Shown in pieces: positions 11,271 through 23,215 of a stretch of DNA of 64,000 nt. Position 1 is the first letter of the stretch. Each line of letters starts with the position of its first letter. The notes under the pieces were generated by a model, which worked only from the letters and a program-made list of their open reading frames with translations, did not search any database and was not told where the DNA came from. A program made the translations under genes and the position numbers. This DNA is from Cryptomeria japonica (taxonomy: Eukaryota; Streptophyta; Pinopsida; Cupressales; Cupressaceae): contig NC_081410.1 in the NCBI RefSeq assembly GCF_030272615.1, positions 127,023,140 through 127,087,139 on the forward strand. The letters are read 5' to 3'.

Positions 11271-12189
11271 CCGATAACATATGGACTACAAGATTCGGCT
11301 CACTGGCCTATTTCATTCATGCTCAATTACAGAATCGGTCAACTCCAAACCTCTAAATCTTATGAGACATCTTCTATATTCTCTCCCAATGAATTATGAT
11401 GCTTAGTTAAATTTTTTTATATGGTCAAGATGGATCTGCATTGGCCCAAGAGGGATCAAATGCTAAAGAACAAGATCAAATGTGTAAAGCCACCAGGTCA
11501 CCCTCTTGCAAAGAGAATCCTTCGAAAAATTCAAAGGAAAAAGTGCAGATCAAAGGGAAGATTGGCCAAATGCTAAGGAACATTGAAATCAATGAACTGA
11601 AGCTCCACAAATGACGAAAAGGATTTGCAAGATTCATCGATAGCAAATAGGTCCAAGCAGTTATGGTATTCTAAGCCAAAAAATTGTCTCAAAATCTGGA
11701 AGTGATAACTTGTCAGAAAATGATCCAAACATCCCGCGATTTAGGAATAAGGAAGATAATCATGTTTACAAGCAAAATCCAGCACCGCAAGATCTGGTGA
11801 GCAAATGCAAGAAAATGCTTGAGAAGAAATGTTAAAACAAAAAACAAAAACCAAACTAAAAAGAAATGTTTTTGGTTGATGCAAGATTACCAAGAACCGA
11901 GGATGCTCCTACATTAGTAACTAAGATACAAAGATGTCGAAAAGAACATATGGTAAGACCCATTTAGTCGCTCATGAGAAAATCCTCCAAAATATTCCCA
12001 ATGGGTGAAAAAGAAATGCCCCACACCTTGTGCCAGGAGATAGACACAAGGCCCCAATCAACAAACAAATAGGCTAGGGAATAACATTCATACCTCCAAA
12101 ACACAAAAGATACCAACTTACCAGAAAATAAAGTAAAGATATCAACAAAAGACCAAGCAAGAAGCATTCAAAGAACTCCCTGAGGAATT
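11271..12189. other. Spacer with no recognised gene
   Basis: A short Lys/Arg-rich open frame starts at an ATG at 11421 (MVKMDLHWPKRDQMLKNKIK) and stops at about 11573. It has no recognisable domain and the frame is broken beyond it. I do not call it a gene. The rest is AT-rich without visible signals until the repeat copy begins near 12190. Confidence 0.5.
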
Positions 12190-12894
12190 CACATAAGACT
12201 TACACCATAGGCTACAAGGATATATGAAGGGAAGAGTGTCATCGCATAGCCTCAACATGAGCTATCCTGGTAGTCTTTTTAGAACCTAGACCCCATTCGA
12301 CAACTCATGTGAAATCGTACATGTTCATTTCGTGAAGACAAGGCAATGCATGATCAAGCCAACTCAACATCTCAACAGATGGACAAGGCTTCTAAATCTC
12401 ACCCTCTACCTATGAGAGCACATGAGGCCATGAGTGGGGCACATAATTATCTTGTTAGTGTGTAAAACTAAACCAAATTTTATCAATATTATCACTTATT
12501 ACTCTACTCACATATGGGTTATCCTTGTAGCCACTTAGGGCCTCGACCCCCATAGTGAGCCACTCTCCCTAAATTTTCCTAGACAACATGTTTCCTAGGG
12601 CTCAATGTAAACATCATGAAGAAATGGTAACAAAATAAGAACATAAAGGATCCATACTTATACATATATGACACATTCTGCAAATAGGACTTATACACAC
12701 AGACCAAGTCTTGAAAATTGAGTCATAATCCCAATACAACCATTTCACTTCACATGTCAAGAGAAGAATAAACTTAAATAAATAAAATTGAGCAAATCAA
12801 ATATGGAAAACCAAAATTGACAAGATAATTGGTCACCTAATCCTCCGGTACTAACCGAGAAACCAAATTAGGTCAAAATTGGGTCAATTTTTCA

Positions 12895-13045
12895 AACTAG
12901 TCAAAACTTAGAAAAGTTGGGTTGTTGGTCAAAAAGTTGGACAGTTGGTCAAAGAGTTGCATAGTTGGTCAAGATTGATGTGCAGTTGGTCATAATAGTT
13001 GTACATTTGATCATGGGAATTGCACAATTGGTCTCTGAGCTATGC
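12895..13045. repeat. Degenerate short tandem repeat (agttggtcaa units)
   Basis: The word gttggtca recurs at irregular spacing of about 17-25 bp (ttgttggtcaaaaagttgga, cagttggtcaaagagttgca, tagttggtcaagattg, and further diverged units). It lies inside repeat copy 2. Confidence 0.6.
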
Positions 13046-14287
13046 AGGTGGTGCTCAGAACTATGTGGGTGGTTAGAAACACAAAAATGGTAAATAGAAT
13101 AACTTAAAATCAAATTCCGACAAAGACCCATTTGAGAGGGGATTGATAACATTAAAAAATCAATGAGAGAGAGAGAATTTCGATGACAAATTCTGAAACA
13201 AAAAATCTTCTCAAGACAACAACCAAATATCCAAAACAATCAAGCTCCAAAAAATTGAAATCATGCTTCAAAGCAAATCCGAAGTCAAATTGAAAACTAC
13301 AAATCACTCTCCTCCAATTCACAATTTGAAAATCTTCACAAAATTGCAATGCAATTTCCTCTCTTCAAAACTTCAAAAAAGAACAATAATAATGGTAGTC
13401 ACAATCAACTCTCATAAAAAAACATAATAAATAGAATACAATTACCTAAAACAAACTCACAAAGAAAAAGCGAAAACCCTAATCATAAAAATATTAAACT
13501 AATTCCAAATTAATAATTCCCACAAAAACAATTAAATAATAATAAATAAATATTAATTCACCAATTACAAATCTTTTATAAAAAGTTAACTCCCACTTGA
13601 CAACAGAGAAAAGAATAAATAAAAGATTAATTAATTAAAATATAATTATGCACAAAATAGGACAACAAGTTCCACCAAGATCGAACAATTAGTTCCACCT
13701 CAAAACACAATAAAATAATAAAATATCCACTTGCACAATAATAAATAATCAATAAATCATTTATTAAATATTATCCACTATTAAAATATTTTTATTAAAT
13801 CAAAATTACATTTAAAGTCTTGCAATAATTATTAACTAAATATTAATTTAATTTACAACACAAGCTATAATTAATATTAATAAATAAAGTAACACTTAAA
13901 TAAATTATAAAATAACATCAAAACATGACTCACCACTAACAATTGGGTAATCATATATTGTCCACATGACAAATTTAGCGGGATAACATGAAAAATAGAT
14001 AACTGTCCCTAGATTAGGACAATGGTTAGGGTTAGGTATGTTTTGGGTCTTGCATTATCTCCTTTTACCACCATTGGAAATTATATAGACACACTTAGAC
14101 CTGTGGAACCAGGTGGAGTCAATGTCTAGTATCTGCAATCCTGCACCAAAAACATGTTGTATACAAACATACATATATATCTCTAATCCCATCTAGTGAA
14201 AGGAAATTGTGACGTCGCATGGAGCTCACGAATGAGTAATACAAAATCATTCCTATCACCCATGGGGGCTTCACTATCTAGGCAATA

Positions 14288-14529
14288 CTATATCACGTGC
14301 ATTCATATTTGGGGGTTTAATATCCCAAAAATTGAAAACAATATATTGCCTATTTGGTGAAAATAGGGGGTTTTTTAATTCGGGCTATGAAAAAATACAA
14401 TTTCTAGTGAAAATAGGGGGGTCTTTAATTCGGGTTGTGTATTGGGAGGGGATGGTAATAAAAGAGTTTAGGGCAATATTTTTTGAAAATAGGGGGATCC
14501 TTTAGTATGTCATGAACACACGTGATATA
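14288..14529. mobile_element. MITE-like element with CACGTG-containing terminal inverted repeats
   Basis: The left end TATATCACGTGCATTCAT and the right end, reverse-complemented TATATCACGTGTGTTCAT, form terminal inverted repeats differing at two positions. The interior has two near-identical direct repeats (gtgaaaataggggg...aattcggg) and no coding potential. The insertion interrupts repeat copy 2 relative to copy 1. TIR length, size near 240 bp and lack of coding fit a MITE. The TSD is not clear: TA or a short AT-rich word is possible. Confidence 0.65.
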
Positions 14530-14906
14530 ACTCAGGTTCATTAAGTGAAGCTCTTGTGCTATCACCCTAAAGCCCAAGCAAGCATTGCATAGAATCTCAA
14601 CACCATCAATAATAAAATGATAACATTAGATCATAGATTAGCATCACATAATGCATCATAATGAATCACAAAAATAGAATCCATGTCATAAGTATATCAA
14701 TTCTAACATCAATATATCCAAGTCAATGAAATATACTAATAGCCATATCCTCAAATATGTAACATCGTAGAATAGTTTAATAGCAAGGATCATGTGAATG
14801 TAATCACCCACACATATAAGTGAAATCAACCATGCAAAATGAATTAAACATAGTCTAACAAATCAAAGAAGCATGTATTTGAAACAAAGCATGGAGGGGT
14901 ACTACA

Positions 14907-16244
14907 AATAAGATTTTTTAAATATAAGTATACTAGAAGAAAGATAAAAGAGAACATGCAAAAACCTTAGAAATCATTTGAAAAAAACCTACGCAAAAGA
15001 ATGAAAGAGTTTATTAATGGAATTATTTAGCAATTTGTAAACATAAAATTTTGTCTTTAGTAATATTTGAATAATAGCAATATCAAAGTATCTAACTTTT
15101 CAAGCTTTCTTATTTTTAAGCTGCTATTCAAAATCCAAATTTCCATTTCCACGAAATTCTTTCAAATTACCATTTAAAAGACAGCATTCTATTTTATTAC
15201 ATATGTTAGAGGCAAGTTTCTATGTAAATGGATATAAAGACTTGTTTGGAGTATAGTGACTTTTTATTAAAAACTATTATTAAAATAAAACATACAATAC
15301 TTAAATTTTAAAAATAATACATTTATTAAATTAATTTTATTTTAAATATATGTTTTTTAGTTTTTCAAATGAAACCTAAATTTGATGACTGTCATGTTTG
15401 ATCATTTTCATTGTAATATATTTTGAAAAGAATTTAAACCTCTAAAAATTATATAATCTATAATCATAAAATATATATAACCACTTTCAATACTGGAAAA
15501 CAAAATCATAAATATTTTTGGAAACACAGAATTACAAATGATTCAATAGAAATCTCAGCATAACATGAAAAATCTTAATGAGAAATCTCAACATAATCTA
15601 TAGTCATTAGTAGAGCATATTTGGCTAAATAGCATCTAAAATTTTAAAATGAAAAAAAATTGGGTTTTGACTCACATAGTAATGTTCATCAACTACTCTA
15701 GATTTTAAATGGACTGAACTCAATTTTTTAAGAGCTAATTTTGACACTGATGGATCTACTTTCTCTGCAAGTTGTACAACATAATTCAAATGTCTACATA
15801 TAAGATTGGTGTTTATTAAGACTCTAATCATTCATTTTCACACATATATCACAAATGGAACATGTATTTTAAAAGAGAAGAGAGAAAAGCCCATTTGGTT
15901 CAAAAAAAAGTGAAGACTAAGAGGGAATGAGCTTTAAACTTTGATTTTCCTTCAATGGAACCTTAGAATATTATGGCAATCTACTATTTTCTAATTAGTG
16001 CATTATTCATTATATTTCTGAAATATCTTAATTACATCTGTTTATAAGATTATTTTAAAGAGAGGTCCATCTTGACTGATTATGCACATTTAAAAGTTAT
16101 TTCAATAGACTTTAAACTTGTTTAAAAATTGTTTTATTTATATTGTTTATTTACGTTTGAGAATACAACAAATTTATTTTATTTTGTTTGTTTAAGAGTC
16201 ATTTTATTATTAGCATCACTTTTTTGTCATTTGTATCAATAATC
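14907..16244. other. AT-rich spacer; one possible exon-like fragment
   Basis: No gene is recognised. On the minus strand 15673-15780 is open (EKVDPSVSKLALKKLSSVHL) between an acceptor-like ...ACTTGCAG and a donor-like TAT|GTGAGT. It could be an exon relic but I do not recognise the product. A stretch near 15990-16060 resembles 19208-19260, suggesting an old repeat. Confidence 0.4.
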
Positions 16245-16257
16245 AAGATTGAAATAA

Positions 16258-17372
16258 TTTATTAGAGTTAATGAATGAATAACTTCCAATGCAAGATATC
16301 AACTTCATTTGTTTTTCCTTTTTCTTTGTCTAGTGGTTTTGAAGTTTGGAAGGAAGTCTTCTGTGGACGATTCTTGCAGGGTCTAGGCAGCTTAGAGAAT
16401 ATTATGGACACCCTAATTCGACCAGTTTCTAATAAAAGGTAGATGGTCTTTTTGGACCAAATTAAGGAAAAATGCATGGAGGATGTGTTGAATGTATCTC
16501 ATTTTGTTATAATCAGGGTAGTGAAGTGTATCCTTGGTGAGGAATTCCTTAGGATAGACCACAAATATAAGGTGAATATGGAAATTATGGCAGTGTTTGT
16601 AGCAACTCTTCTCCATATTGGCTTCTCCAAAGAAAAGACTAAAGCTCTATGCAGAAAGGTCTTTAAGGTAGACCTCCTGGGAGATTTAAACTAGGTTTTA
16701 TGGAATATAGATGAAAATTTGACCATTCCCCTACCAATAGATTATATGGTGACAATTTGAAATGGTAAACCTCCACCAAGATTTCCAGTCCTATACATTG
16801 AGGATGAGAAGCCCTTCTAGGCTAGGAAATTTGGGATTAAAGTTAAAGCCAATTTCTTTTGGAAATTTTTCCATTTTTCCAAGATTACAGAGCCAAAATA
16901 GATTAAGGAATACCTAGAGGTGGAAGGCCTTCCCTCTCTTGCTCCAGAAGATAATTTAATTGATAGTTGGGTGACAGAATCGGAAGAAATTGTGGTTGAT
17001 TTGGGTCCCGAACCTCCTAAGGAGACTGTCATCTTTCCCCTGCCTTCTCCTTTTTTGGTTCGTCAAGATGTTCCTATGTTGGTTCACTTTTTTGACCTCT
17101 CTAGAGGTCCTTCTTCTCCCACTTGGTAACTCCCATGAGGTTGGAGCTTATGTTTTTTATTATCAAATAGCTTTTCTGGTTATTTGGTCATAACTTTGAT
17201 CATTTGTGATTTGTCGTCTATGGTCCTAGCTGGTCATTTTGGAGATTGTCTATTTAAGTTTCTACTTCTAGTCTGTTATTATTCTCAGACTTCCTTGTTG
17301 TACTTTTGTTTCCTATGTATTTAAATATCTATATAAATATAATCGTCTCTTGCCCTTGATTGATAAAAAAAA
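16258..17372 (+). mobile_element. Retroposed copy with poly(A) tail and 13-bp TSD
   Basis: Perfect duplications aagattgaaataa flank the unit at 16245-16257 and 17373-17385, the second immediately after an A-run (17365-17374; the last As are shared with the TSD). This is the signature of LINE-mediated insertion. The unit holds a 267-codon frame (16329-17129) and about 240 bp of 3' sequence, with no RT domain. It is therefore a processed pseudogene or a non-autonomous LINE-like element. Confidence 0.8.
16329..17129 (+). pseudogene. Unrecognised ORF with five nonsense mutations and no frameshift
   Basis: One frame runs 267 codons and is interrupted only by point stops: TAG at 16440, 16692, 16818 and 16899, and TGA at 16758. 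Readable segments include FEVWKEVFCGRFLQGLGSLE, MVFLDQIKEKCMEDVLNVSH, MAVFVATLLHIGFSKEKTKA and a Pro/acidic C-terminus (VVDLGPEPPKETVIFPLP). I recognise no domain. Every stop is one C-to-T or G-to-A step from Gln or Trp codons, consistent with decay by cytosine deamination. The beginning of the original protein is not identified, since no in-frame ATG stands out near the 5' end. Confidence 0.6.
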
Positions 17373-17385
17373 AAGATTGAAATAA

Positions 17386-18394
17386 AATTCAATTATTCAA
17401 AAATCTTTGTAGTATTTTTATAACTTATATTTCTAACTAATCTTATTAACTATCACTTTCACTTTTTACTAGCATTTAGGTAGGAACGATATTAAAATTT
17501 ATTGAAAATCTTTTTCTATTCTTTTTTATAGAGGTAAATTATTTTGACTTGAAATTATGATCACAATGAGATCACGAAAATGGGACCTTGGTGCATGTTG
17601 GATTTGACAAAATCTTTTGGTTTTACATGTTTCTAGACTTGTTGGGTAAGGAGGTTTTTTTATTTCTAGGCTTGTCGACTTTGGAACTTGGGATTTTGAA
17701 TTCCAAAATCTAGGACAGATAAAATTTGAGTTTTAATTTGTGAGATTTAACATGGATATTTAAATTAATAGGATTTGGGATTACCAAAATTTGAGTAATT
17801 GTTTTTGGACTAAATTGAGATTGTGGGTTATTAACATAATCATATATATGAATTTCTAATTTGAGTCTTATACTTTTGAAGTTTGTATATTTTATTTAGA
17901 TGAACTTTAAATCTTGAGATTTGTGAATATTTGAATTTTGAATTTATGAATTGTGAACTACAAAATTAAGCTTATTAGATTTTTAGTTATATAATATAGA
18001 TAAAAAATGAATTGTGAACAAATGAGTTAGGAAGTAAGAAACCCAATCATAATCAAATTAAATAACTAAATGAAACATAAAATAAATGAATGAAATAAAT
18101 AACAATAAATCAAGACTCTAATACCTTCATACACAAACCTTGCTCAGCTCCATTATTCTTGATATGTTGGTTGCTTATTTCATCAACATAATGAAAACAT
18201 TCATCATTCATCAATCATTAATATCAAATTCAAGCATTTAATCTCATATCATATCATATTCGTATCAAAGCATTATCAATCTTACGAATATCATCACATG
18301 CAAAACTGTCTAAATCTTATTCTGAAATCAATTACACTAACACTTTATGGTGGCCATAAATTATGTAAACATTGGTGGTTAGAACAGCGTTGCC
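17386..18394. other. AT-rich spacer, nothing recognised
   Basis: Low-complexity A/T sequence with many short direct words (gaatttt, gggattt, tttgtgagattt) but no gene, RNA or terminal-repeat signal that I can support. Confidence 0.5.
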
Positions 18395-18713
18395 ATTTTG
18401 AATGGCTATTTAAGAAAAAAAATTCAACTACTGGTTTGTATTGATTATATTTTAGCTGTTCTGCAGGTCTTTAGCAGTTTTATTATTCATCTAAGTTTCT
18501 ACCAGAGAGTTTATAAGAGTTATTAACATTGTGGTGAAGAGAACATATCGTACTATTTTGTCACTCAGTCTAGTAATTGCAGTGGTACCATTTTTCTTTT
18601 ATGTTTTAACTTCATGCAATGGTTGACAGAAAATTAAAGTTGTTAATGGTCCCTGCAACAACATATTATAAGGATGAACGGAATCTGGAATCTATTTTTC
18701 AATTAGTTATTAT

Positions 18714-19202
18714 TGTGAGAAAAATAATAAGTGTAGAAAATTTGCAAAGAAGAACAATAGCACATAACATACAGATTTACGTGGAAAAACCTGGTAAAAA
18801 TACACCAGTAAAAAACCATGGGCAAATTTTGTCTTTCGTATTGATTCTCGGGAATTACAGAGTTACAACAATCTCAAAACTGTACATCAAAACATGACTT
18901 CGAGTAGCCTCAAACAACCGAGTTGCAGAGTCCTACTTGAATACGACTTACTAAATATAGTAAGTATTACTCCCATAACTGCATGTAAAACACAAGTCAA
19001 AATTACTATTTATAGAAAGTTTATTAACAACCACTGCTAGCTAAGATAGTCATGATGACTCAACCACTGCTAGCTAAGAGTCCAATTTATAGTAAGCTTA
19101 CTAGTGGGTACTCCATGATGATGCAACCACCGCTAGCTAAGATAGTCATGATGACTCAACCACTCCTAGCTAAGAGTCCAATTTGGACTTCACATTCCAA
19201 CA
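18714..19202 (-). mobile_element. Solo LTR (489 bp) with 5-bp TSD ATTAT
   Basis: The unit starts TGTGAG and ends CCAACA on the plus strand (minus strand TGTTGGAATG...TCTCACA). It is flanked by ATTAT at 18709-18713 and 19203-19207. On the minus strand there is a TATA box (plus positions 19007-19014) and a ggtttttccacgtaaatc block typical of plant copia LTRs. There is no internal region, so LTR-LTR recombination most likely removed it. U3 contains a tandem duplication (19031-19190). Confidence 0.88.
19031..19190. repeat. Tandem duplication in the solo LTR U3
   Basis: A block of about 60 bp (accactgctagctaagatag, then tcatgatgactcaaccact, then ctagctaagagtccaattt) occurs at about 19031 and again at about 19128 with few changes. 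Each holds a GCTAGC palindrome and an agtcatgatgact palindrome. Such U3 duplications often act as enhancer repeats; that role is inferred. Confidence 0.75.
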
Positions 19203-20619
19203 ATTATTAATTATATTTGTCAGATATCTTAAATACATCTATTTATAGGACGTTTGATTTTAAATGATTATTTATATGCTTGAGGTATCTTAAATACATA
19301 ATAGAGTTTTTAATCACTTATTTGTTGAAAGAAATGATAGACAAGGAGAAGCTATAATATTATCTTGATTATTATAATATTATTCATTTTTGTTTCCAAT
19401 TTACCAATCCTATCTCTCAAAACACCTTGAGAATTTTAAAGATCAACAAGCATCTTATTTGATAGGTGGAAAGAGGTGCATAGCTCTCCACATGAACACC
19501 ACCACTAAATTAATCAATGATGATCTAGAGGATGAATATTCCATAATCTTGATGAAGGAGGAGAGTAGACATTTCTTCTTTAAATTACCCATGTGAGCAA
19601 CTTGAGTGTCAATAGGGACAGTTCAATGGAGAATAGCAACTTGTACTTAGAGTTAAAGGTAAATTCTTGAGGATTAGTCTTTCTTTTCAAATCATGAAAA
19701 CCTCACCAATTAGGGACCACAATCTTGAACCATTTAGGTTTTTGAGTGGTAGGATCAACTTGGTAGACAACATTCAAGTCACAACTCTTCTGTAATATGT
19801 TGGAAATGAAGTATTATTTTCTATTGTCTCGCTAAAACTAGACTCTACTTTTGGAAATATAATTATTACTTATATAAAAAGCATTTGAAATATTGTACAC
19901 CTATTTATTAAAGACAATGGTGACACTTATAATATAATATGTGTATATCTTATCTTGCTTATTTTGTATTAATGTGGTGGTTGTTTCTATGATATTAATT
20001 ATAATATTATTATTGGTTTATTTTAGTTGTAGAAGTTGAAAGCAAATATTTGACGTGCATGTATTAATAGCTTATAATTACAAAAGTATAATGCAAAATT
20101 TTAGTACCTTTTGTTTCTTTTTATTTATATTAAAAAATCTTATAAAAAAACTTGTTAAGATTTAATTATTTGATTTTTCTATTGCTAAAATATTTGACAT
20201 ATTATGCAATATATTGACTTACTTTACCTTTATATATTGAATGTAAATATTTAGTAATTTTTAATTAGAATATTTAAAAATTTTATTAGAAACAACTTAG
20301 TTGTCTACTTAAGTTATTATATTTCTTATATATATAATGTCTTGATTTTCTATTCAAAGGTATAGATAAAAGGAAAGAGTATAACAATAATCTAGATCAA
20401 AGTTTAAGAAATCTAGTTGTTCCTTTGTATAGAATAGAAAAATGTCATCTACCCATTTTTTAATTTAAATTATTTTTTAATGATGCTAGAAGGAACATGT
20501 GGTTGATGAAGATAAAATATAAAAAAATATAATTAGATAGAATTTTACAAAAAAAATAGATTTAAAACATTAAGTAACTTAAAGATATTATTGACACTAG
20601 CAAAAAATAATAAGCTTAA

Positions 20620-21425
20620 TATTTTTCTTCATTTATGAAAAATATTTTGAAACATGGCTCTATGTGAAAAATATTTTGAAACATGGTGTCTACGTCTCCT
20701 CTCCACTGAAGTAAGGAGTATCATTAATTCAATCATATTGAATTCTAATTTCACTATTAATCATACATTTAGCTAATCTACACCAATTCTACCATGGTAC
20801 AACAAGTGAATGATTTTACATGAATTTATCCACATAATTTCAATCAACATGATAGAATCTTAAAATTTAATGATGAAAGAAAATTATTACTTATTTCAAG
20901 TATTCACTTTTTCTTTAGTGCTTTACAATTCAATATACAAATTAGATGTAATATTAAGTTAAAAATGCAAAAGTTAATTATTGCATGTTGTGAACAATAT
21001 GAAGCCTTCAGTAAGATGTGAGAGTCTTTATCTAATTAAATTATCAATGATTTATTGTTTTAATACATATTTTTATTAGCTTACAAATAAACTTTAGAAA
21101 AGATATACTTTGAAACTTGATGACTATCTCTCCTCTCTATTGAATTGAGGTACATGGGTAATTCAATCAAATTGAAATCTTATTTCACCATTAGTCATCC
21201 CACTTAGCTAATCTACACCAACTATATCATGTTACAACAAGTGAATGATTTTATTCAAATAATTTCAAACAACATGATAAGATCTTAAATTTTAAGGTGA
21301 AATGAAATTATTACTTATTTCAAGTATTAGAGATGAAGGAATACCAGATTTATTCTGGATTTATTGATGCTTTACAATTCAATATACAAATTTGATATAA
21401 TAGTAAGCTAAAAATGTAAAAAAAA
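20620..21425. repeat. Tandem duplication of about 330 bp, diverged
   Basis: 20640-20985 and 21105-21425 share an ordered series of words: ctcctctc..tgaa, tagctaatctacaccaa, caacaagtgaatgatttta, aattattacttatttcaagtatt and gctttacaattcaatataca. The second copy has an extra or replaced piece near 21325-21365. They lie in the 3' flank of the SABATH gene. No coding is visible. Confidence 0.7.
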
Positions 21426-21812
21426 CAATCATTACAAAATAAATCTTAAATAAGTAAAACAACTTTTCAACTTCTTCAAATTATAGATACAATAATTTTT
21501 AAATAATTATTAAATTAATTAATTTAACATCACCCTAAAAATATTTTATGGTATCAAAAGAATATAATTAATACCAATTAATTAAGAAATAATAGATTGC
21601 AAATAGTATTTGCATGTAAAGCACTAATATTTGGCACTTATGTACTGTTTCGATCGACCATTAATAGCTTAAACATGGCCACCCATTTCAACGAAAGTCT
21701 GAAGAAAACGGTACAACTTCAATTATTATATGTGACAAAAATTGTACAATGCAATTTCGTTTTCTGTTAACATCTAAATTCAGAAACAATAATAAACAAT
21801 AATACATAAAGA

Positions 21813-23215
21813 CTATTTTCTAACAAGGGAGGCAACAGTACAGGTGACAAATCTTGAAGGTGGAGATGTATGGAGAAGTGCTTCAGCTCTCTGGTGGAAT
21901 CTCTTAAATAGAACTTCTGCACACTTGATGCCAATGTGGGCCTCAACTAAACACCCTAGAAAACTTTTAACCAGATTAACCTTATCATTTGCAAATCTAG
22001 CTGGATCTTTTACCCACTCTTCAAATTCCTCCTCAGACATGCTTGGCACCCCTTCACACACTTCCAATCTCTCAATATCAAAACTGCCATTTTTCTCTAC
22101 TGTTGCTCTCAACTCAATTGCATTTGGGAAATACCATGGAAGATTGAAGGAGTCTCTCAAATCCAGGCTGATTATTCCCTGCAAATCAACAAAGTCATAT
22201 TAATCACCAATGCTATTACAATTTATCATAGCATTAATAAGATGGGGATATAGAATATGTGCCTCTTTGACAAGATCATCCCATGCATCTTCAAAGTCCT
22301 GACCACAAAACTCACTACCCATTGAAACTTGCTGTGCAGGGTGGGAAGTGTCTGGTCTTCCCATCAAGCATAAAAACTACACACCTCCTGCTGCCATCTC
22401 CTCTGCTCTGCATTTCATGAAAGCTGAGAGATCTTTCTGAGATTGCTTAGAATAAATGTCTGCAACCTCCTCTCTCCCTCTGTTGATCCACACTCTTCCT
22501 CTGTTGTAAAATGGAGAATCTTTATCCAGAACAACCTCAGGAACCTGCAACAACAATCATAATCAACTCTTGCCTTAGAAAAATGGGTCATGCCACAAGA
22601 ACCCATTGATCCACAAACCATTGCCAACAGTACCACCAACTTTCCATTAGTTTATAGCATTTAGACTTGAAATAAATTGCACCCACATGAAAAAAAGCAT
22701 AAAAAAGTAGCTACCTTTGAAATCCAATGGAGGGCCATTACAGAGAAACAGACATGAATGCTTGAGCTGGGAAAAAGGACATGGTAGAAGGATCCAGGCA
22801 CCCCAGCAACAAAATATGGTTGTTTGGGTCCTTCCATTAGATTGAACAGCCCATTGAAATCATTGGATGGCAAATCAGAGAAGAAAGCTTGGAATTCTGG
22901 CACTGTTGTTCCATTGCAGAGATTTCTCAGTGTCCTCACAACAAAATTTACATTTAATATGGTGTTGAGACCAGTTGCACACCCAAGATCTGCAATCCTA
23001 ATAGGCCCCTCCTTAGGGAATGTGAGCTTCTCAATGGCTGCTTGAAACAATGGCTGCAGTACATGGAAAACATACCTCTGTCTTGTAGAGTTTGCTGCAT
23101 AACTTTCATTACCATCACCTGGATACATATGGAGAATTTCATGTTGTTGGGCAAAAGAATTCCTATTTTCTCTCTCACCTGACTTGGCCTCATGATCAGT
23201 GCCTTCATTCTCCAT
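21813..23215 (-). pseudogene. SABATH-family carboxyl methyltransferase gene, probably broken
   Basis: Three exons: 23215-22715, 22544-22263 and 22178-21813, giving about 382 codons, the usual SABATH length (360-390). These enzymes move a methyl group from S-adenosylmethionine to carboxyl groups of small molecules in the cytosol. Seen: SYAANSTRQ, IADLGCATGLNT (SAM-binding motif I), FFSDLPSNDFNGLF, VPGSFYHVLFPSSSIHVCFS, ALHWISKVPE and the C-terminal DSFNLPWYFPNAIELRATVE. Intron 1 (170 bp) is GT-AG and falls after ISK. Intron 2 (84 bp) begins GC instead of GT (GAG|GCACAT). An in-frame TAG at 22377-22379 sits in AAGGV-stop-FLCLMGRP, where family members continue with a hydrophobic residue. I start at ATG 23215; an upstream extension would need GTG. 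Substrate cannot be told from sequence alone. Confidence 0.85.

Larger units (their letters stand above)
12190..14906 (-). mobile_element. Retroelement-like repeat family, copy 2
   Basis: Collinear with copy 1 (1-4246). Examples: gtgtcatcgcat near 12229, atgggttatccttgtag near 12505, ccaggtggagtc near 14110, and the terminus aggggtactaca ending at 14906. Minus strand again starts TGTAGTACCCC. This copy lacks the H3-tail-like ORF and instead has A/T-rich sequence and degenerate ttggtca repeats. It carries a MITE insertion at 14288-14529. A minus-strand TATA-like TATAAAAG lies near 13575. Confidence 0.5.
18395..20492 (+). repeat. Left copy of a long inverted repeat pair (partner 41500-44062)
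   Basis: Reverse-complementing 41500-44062 gives sequence collinear with this stretch. Shared landmarks: aattcaactactggtt, ggtaccatttttctttta, ccaatcctatctctcaaaac, gtggtaggatcaacttggta (one base differs), tattaatagcttataattac and aaatctagttgttc. The inner edges (about 20492 and 41500) are sharp. This copy has one unit of the roughly 119-bp module that is repeated five times in the partner, and it also contains a solo LTR. It is probably a mobile-element family, class unknown. Confidence 0.75.

Noticed and set aside
15625-15831. 68-codon ORF with splice-like flanks
   Set aside because: Possible exon relic, but no homologue recognised and no partner exon found nearby.
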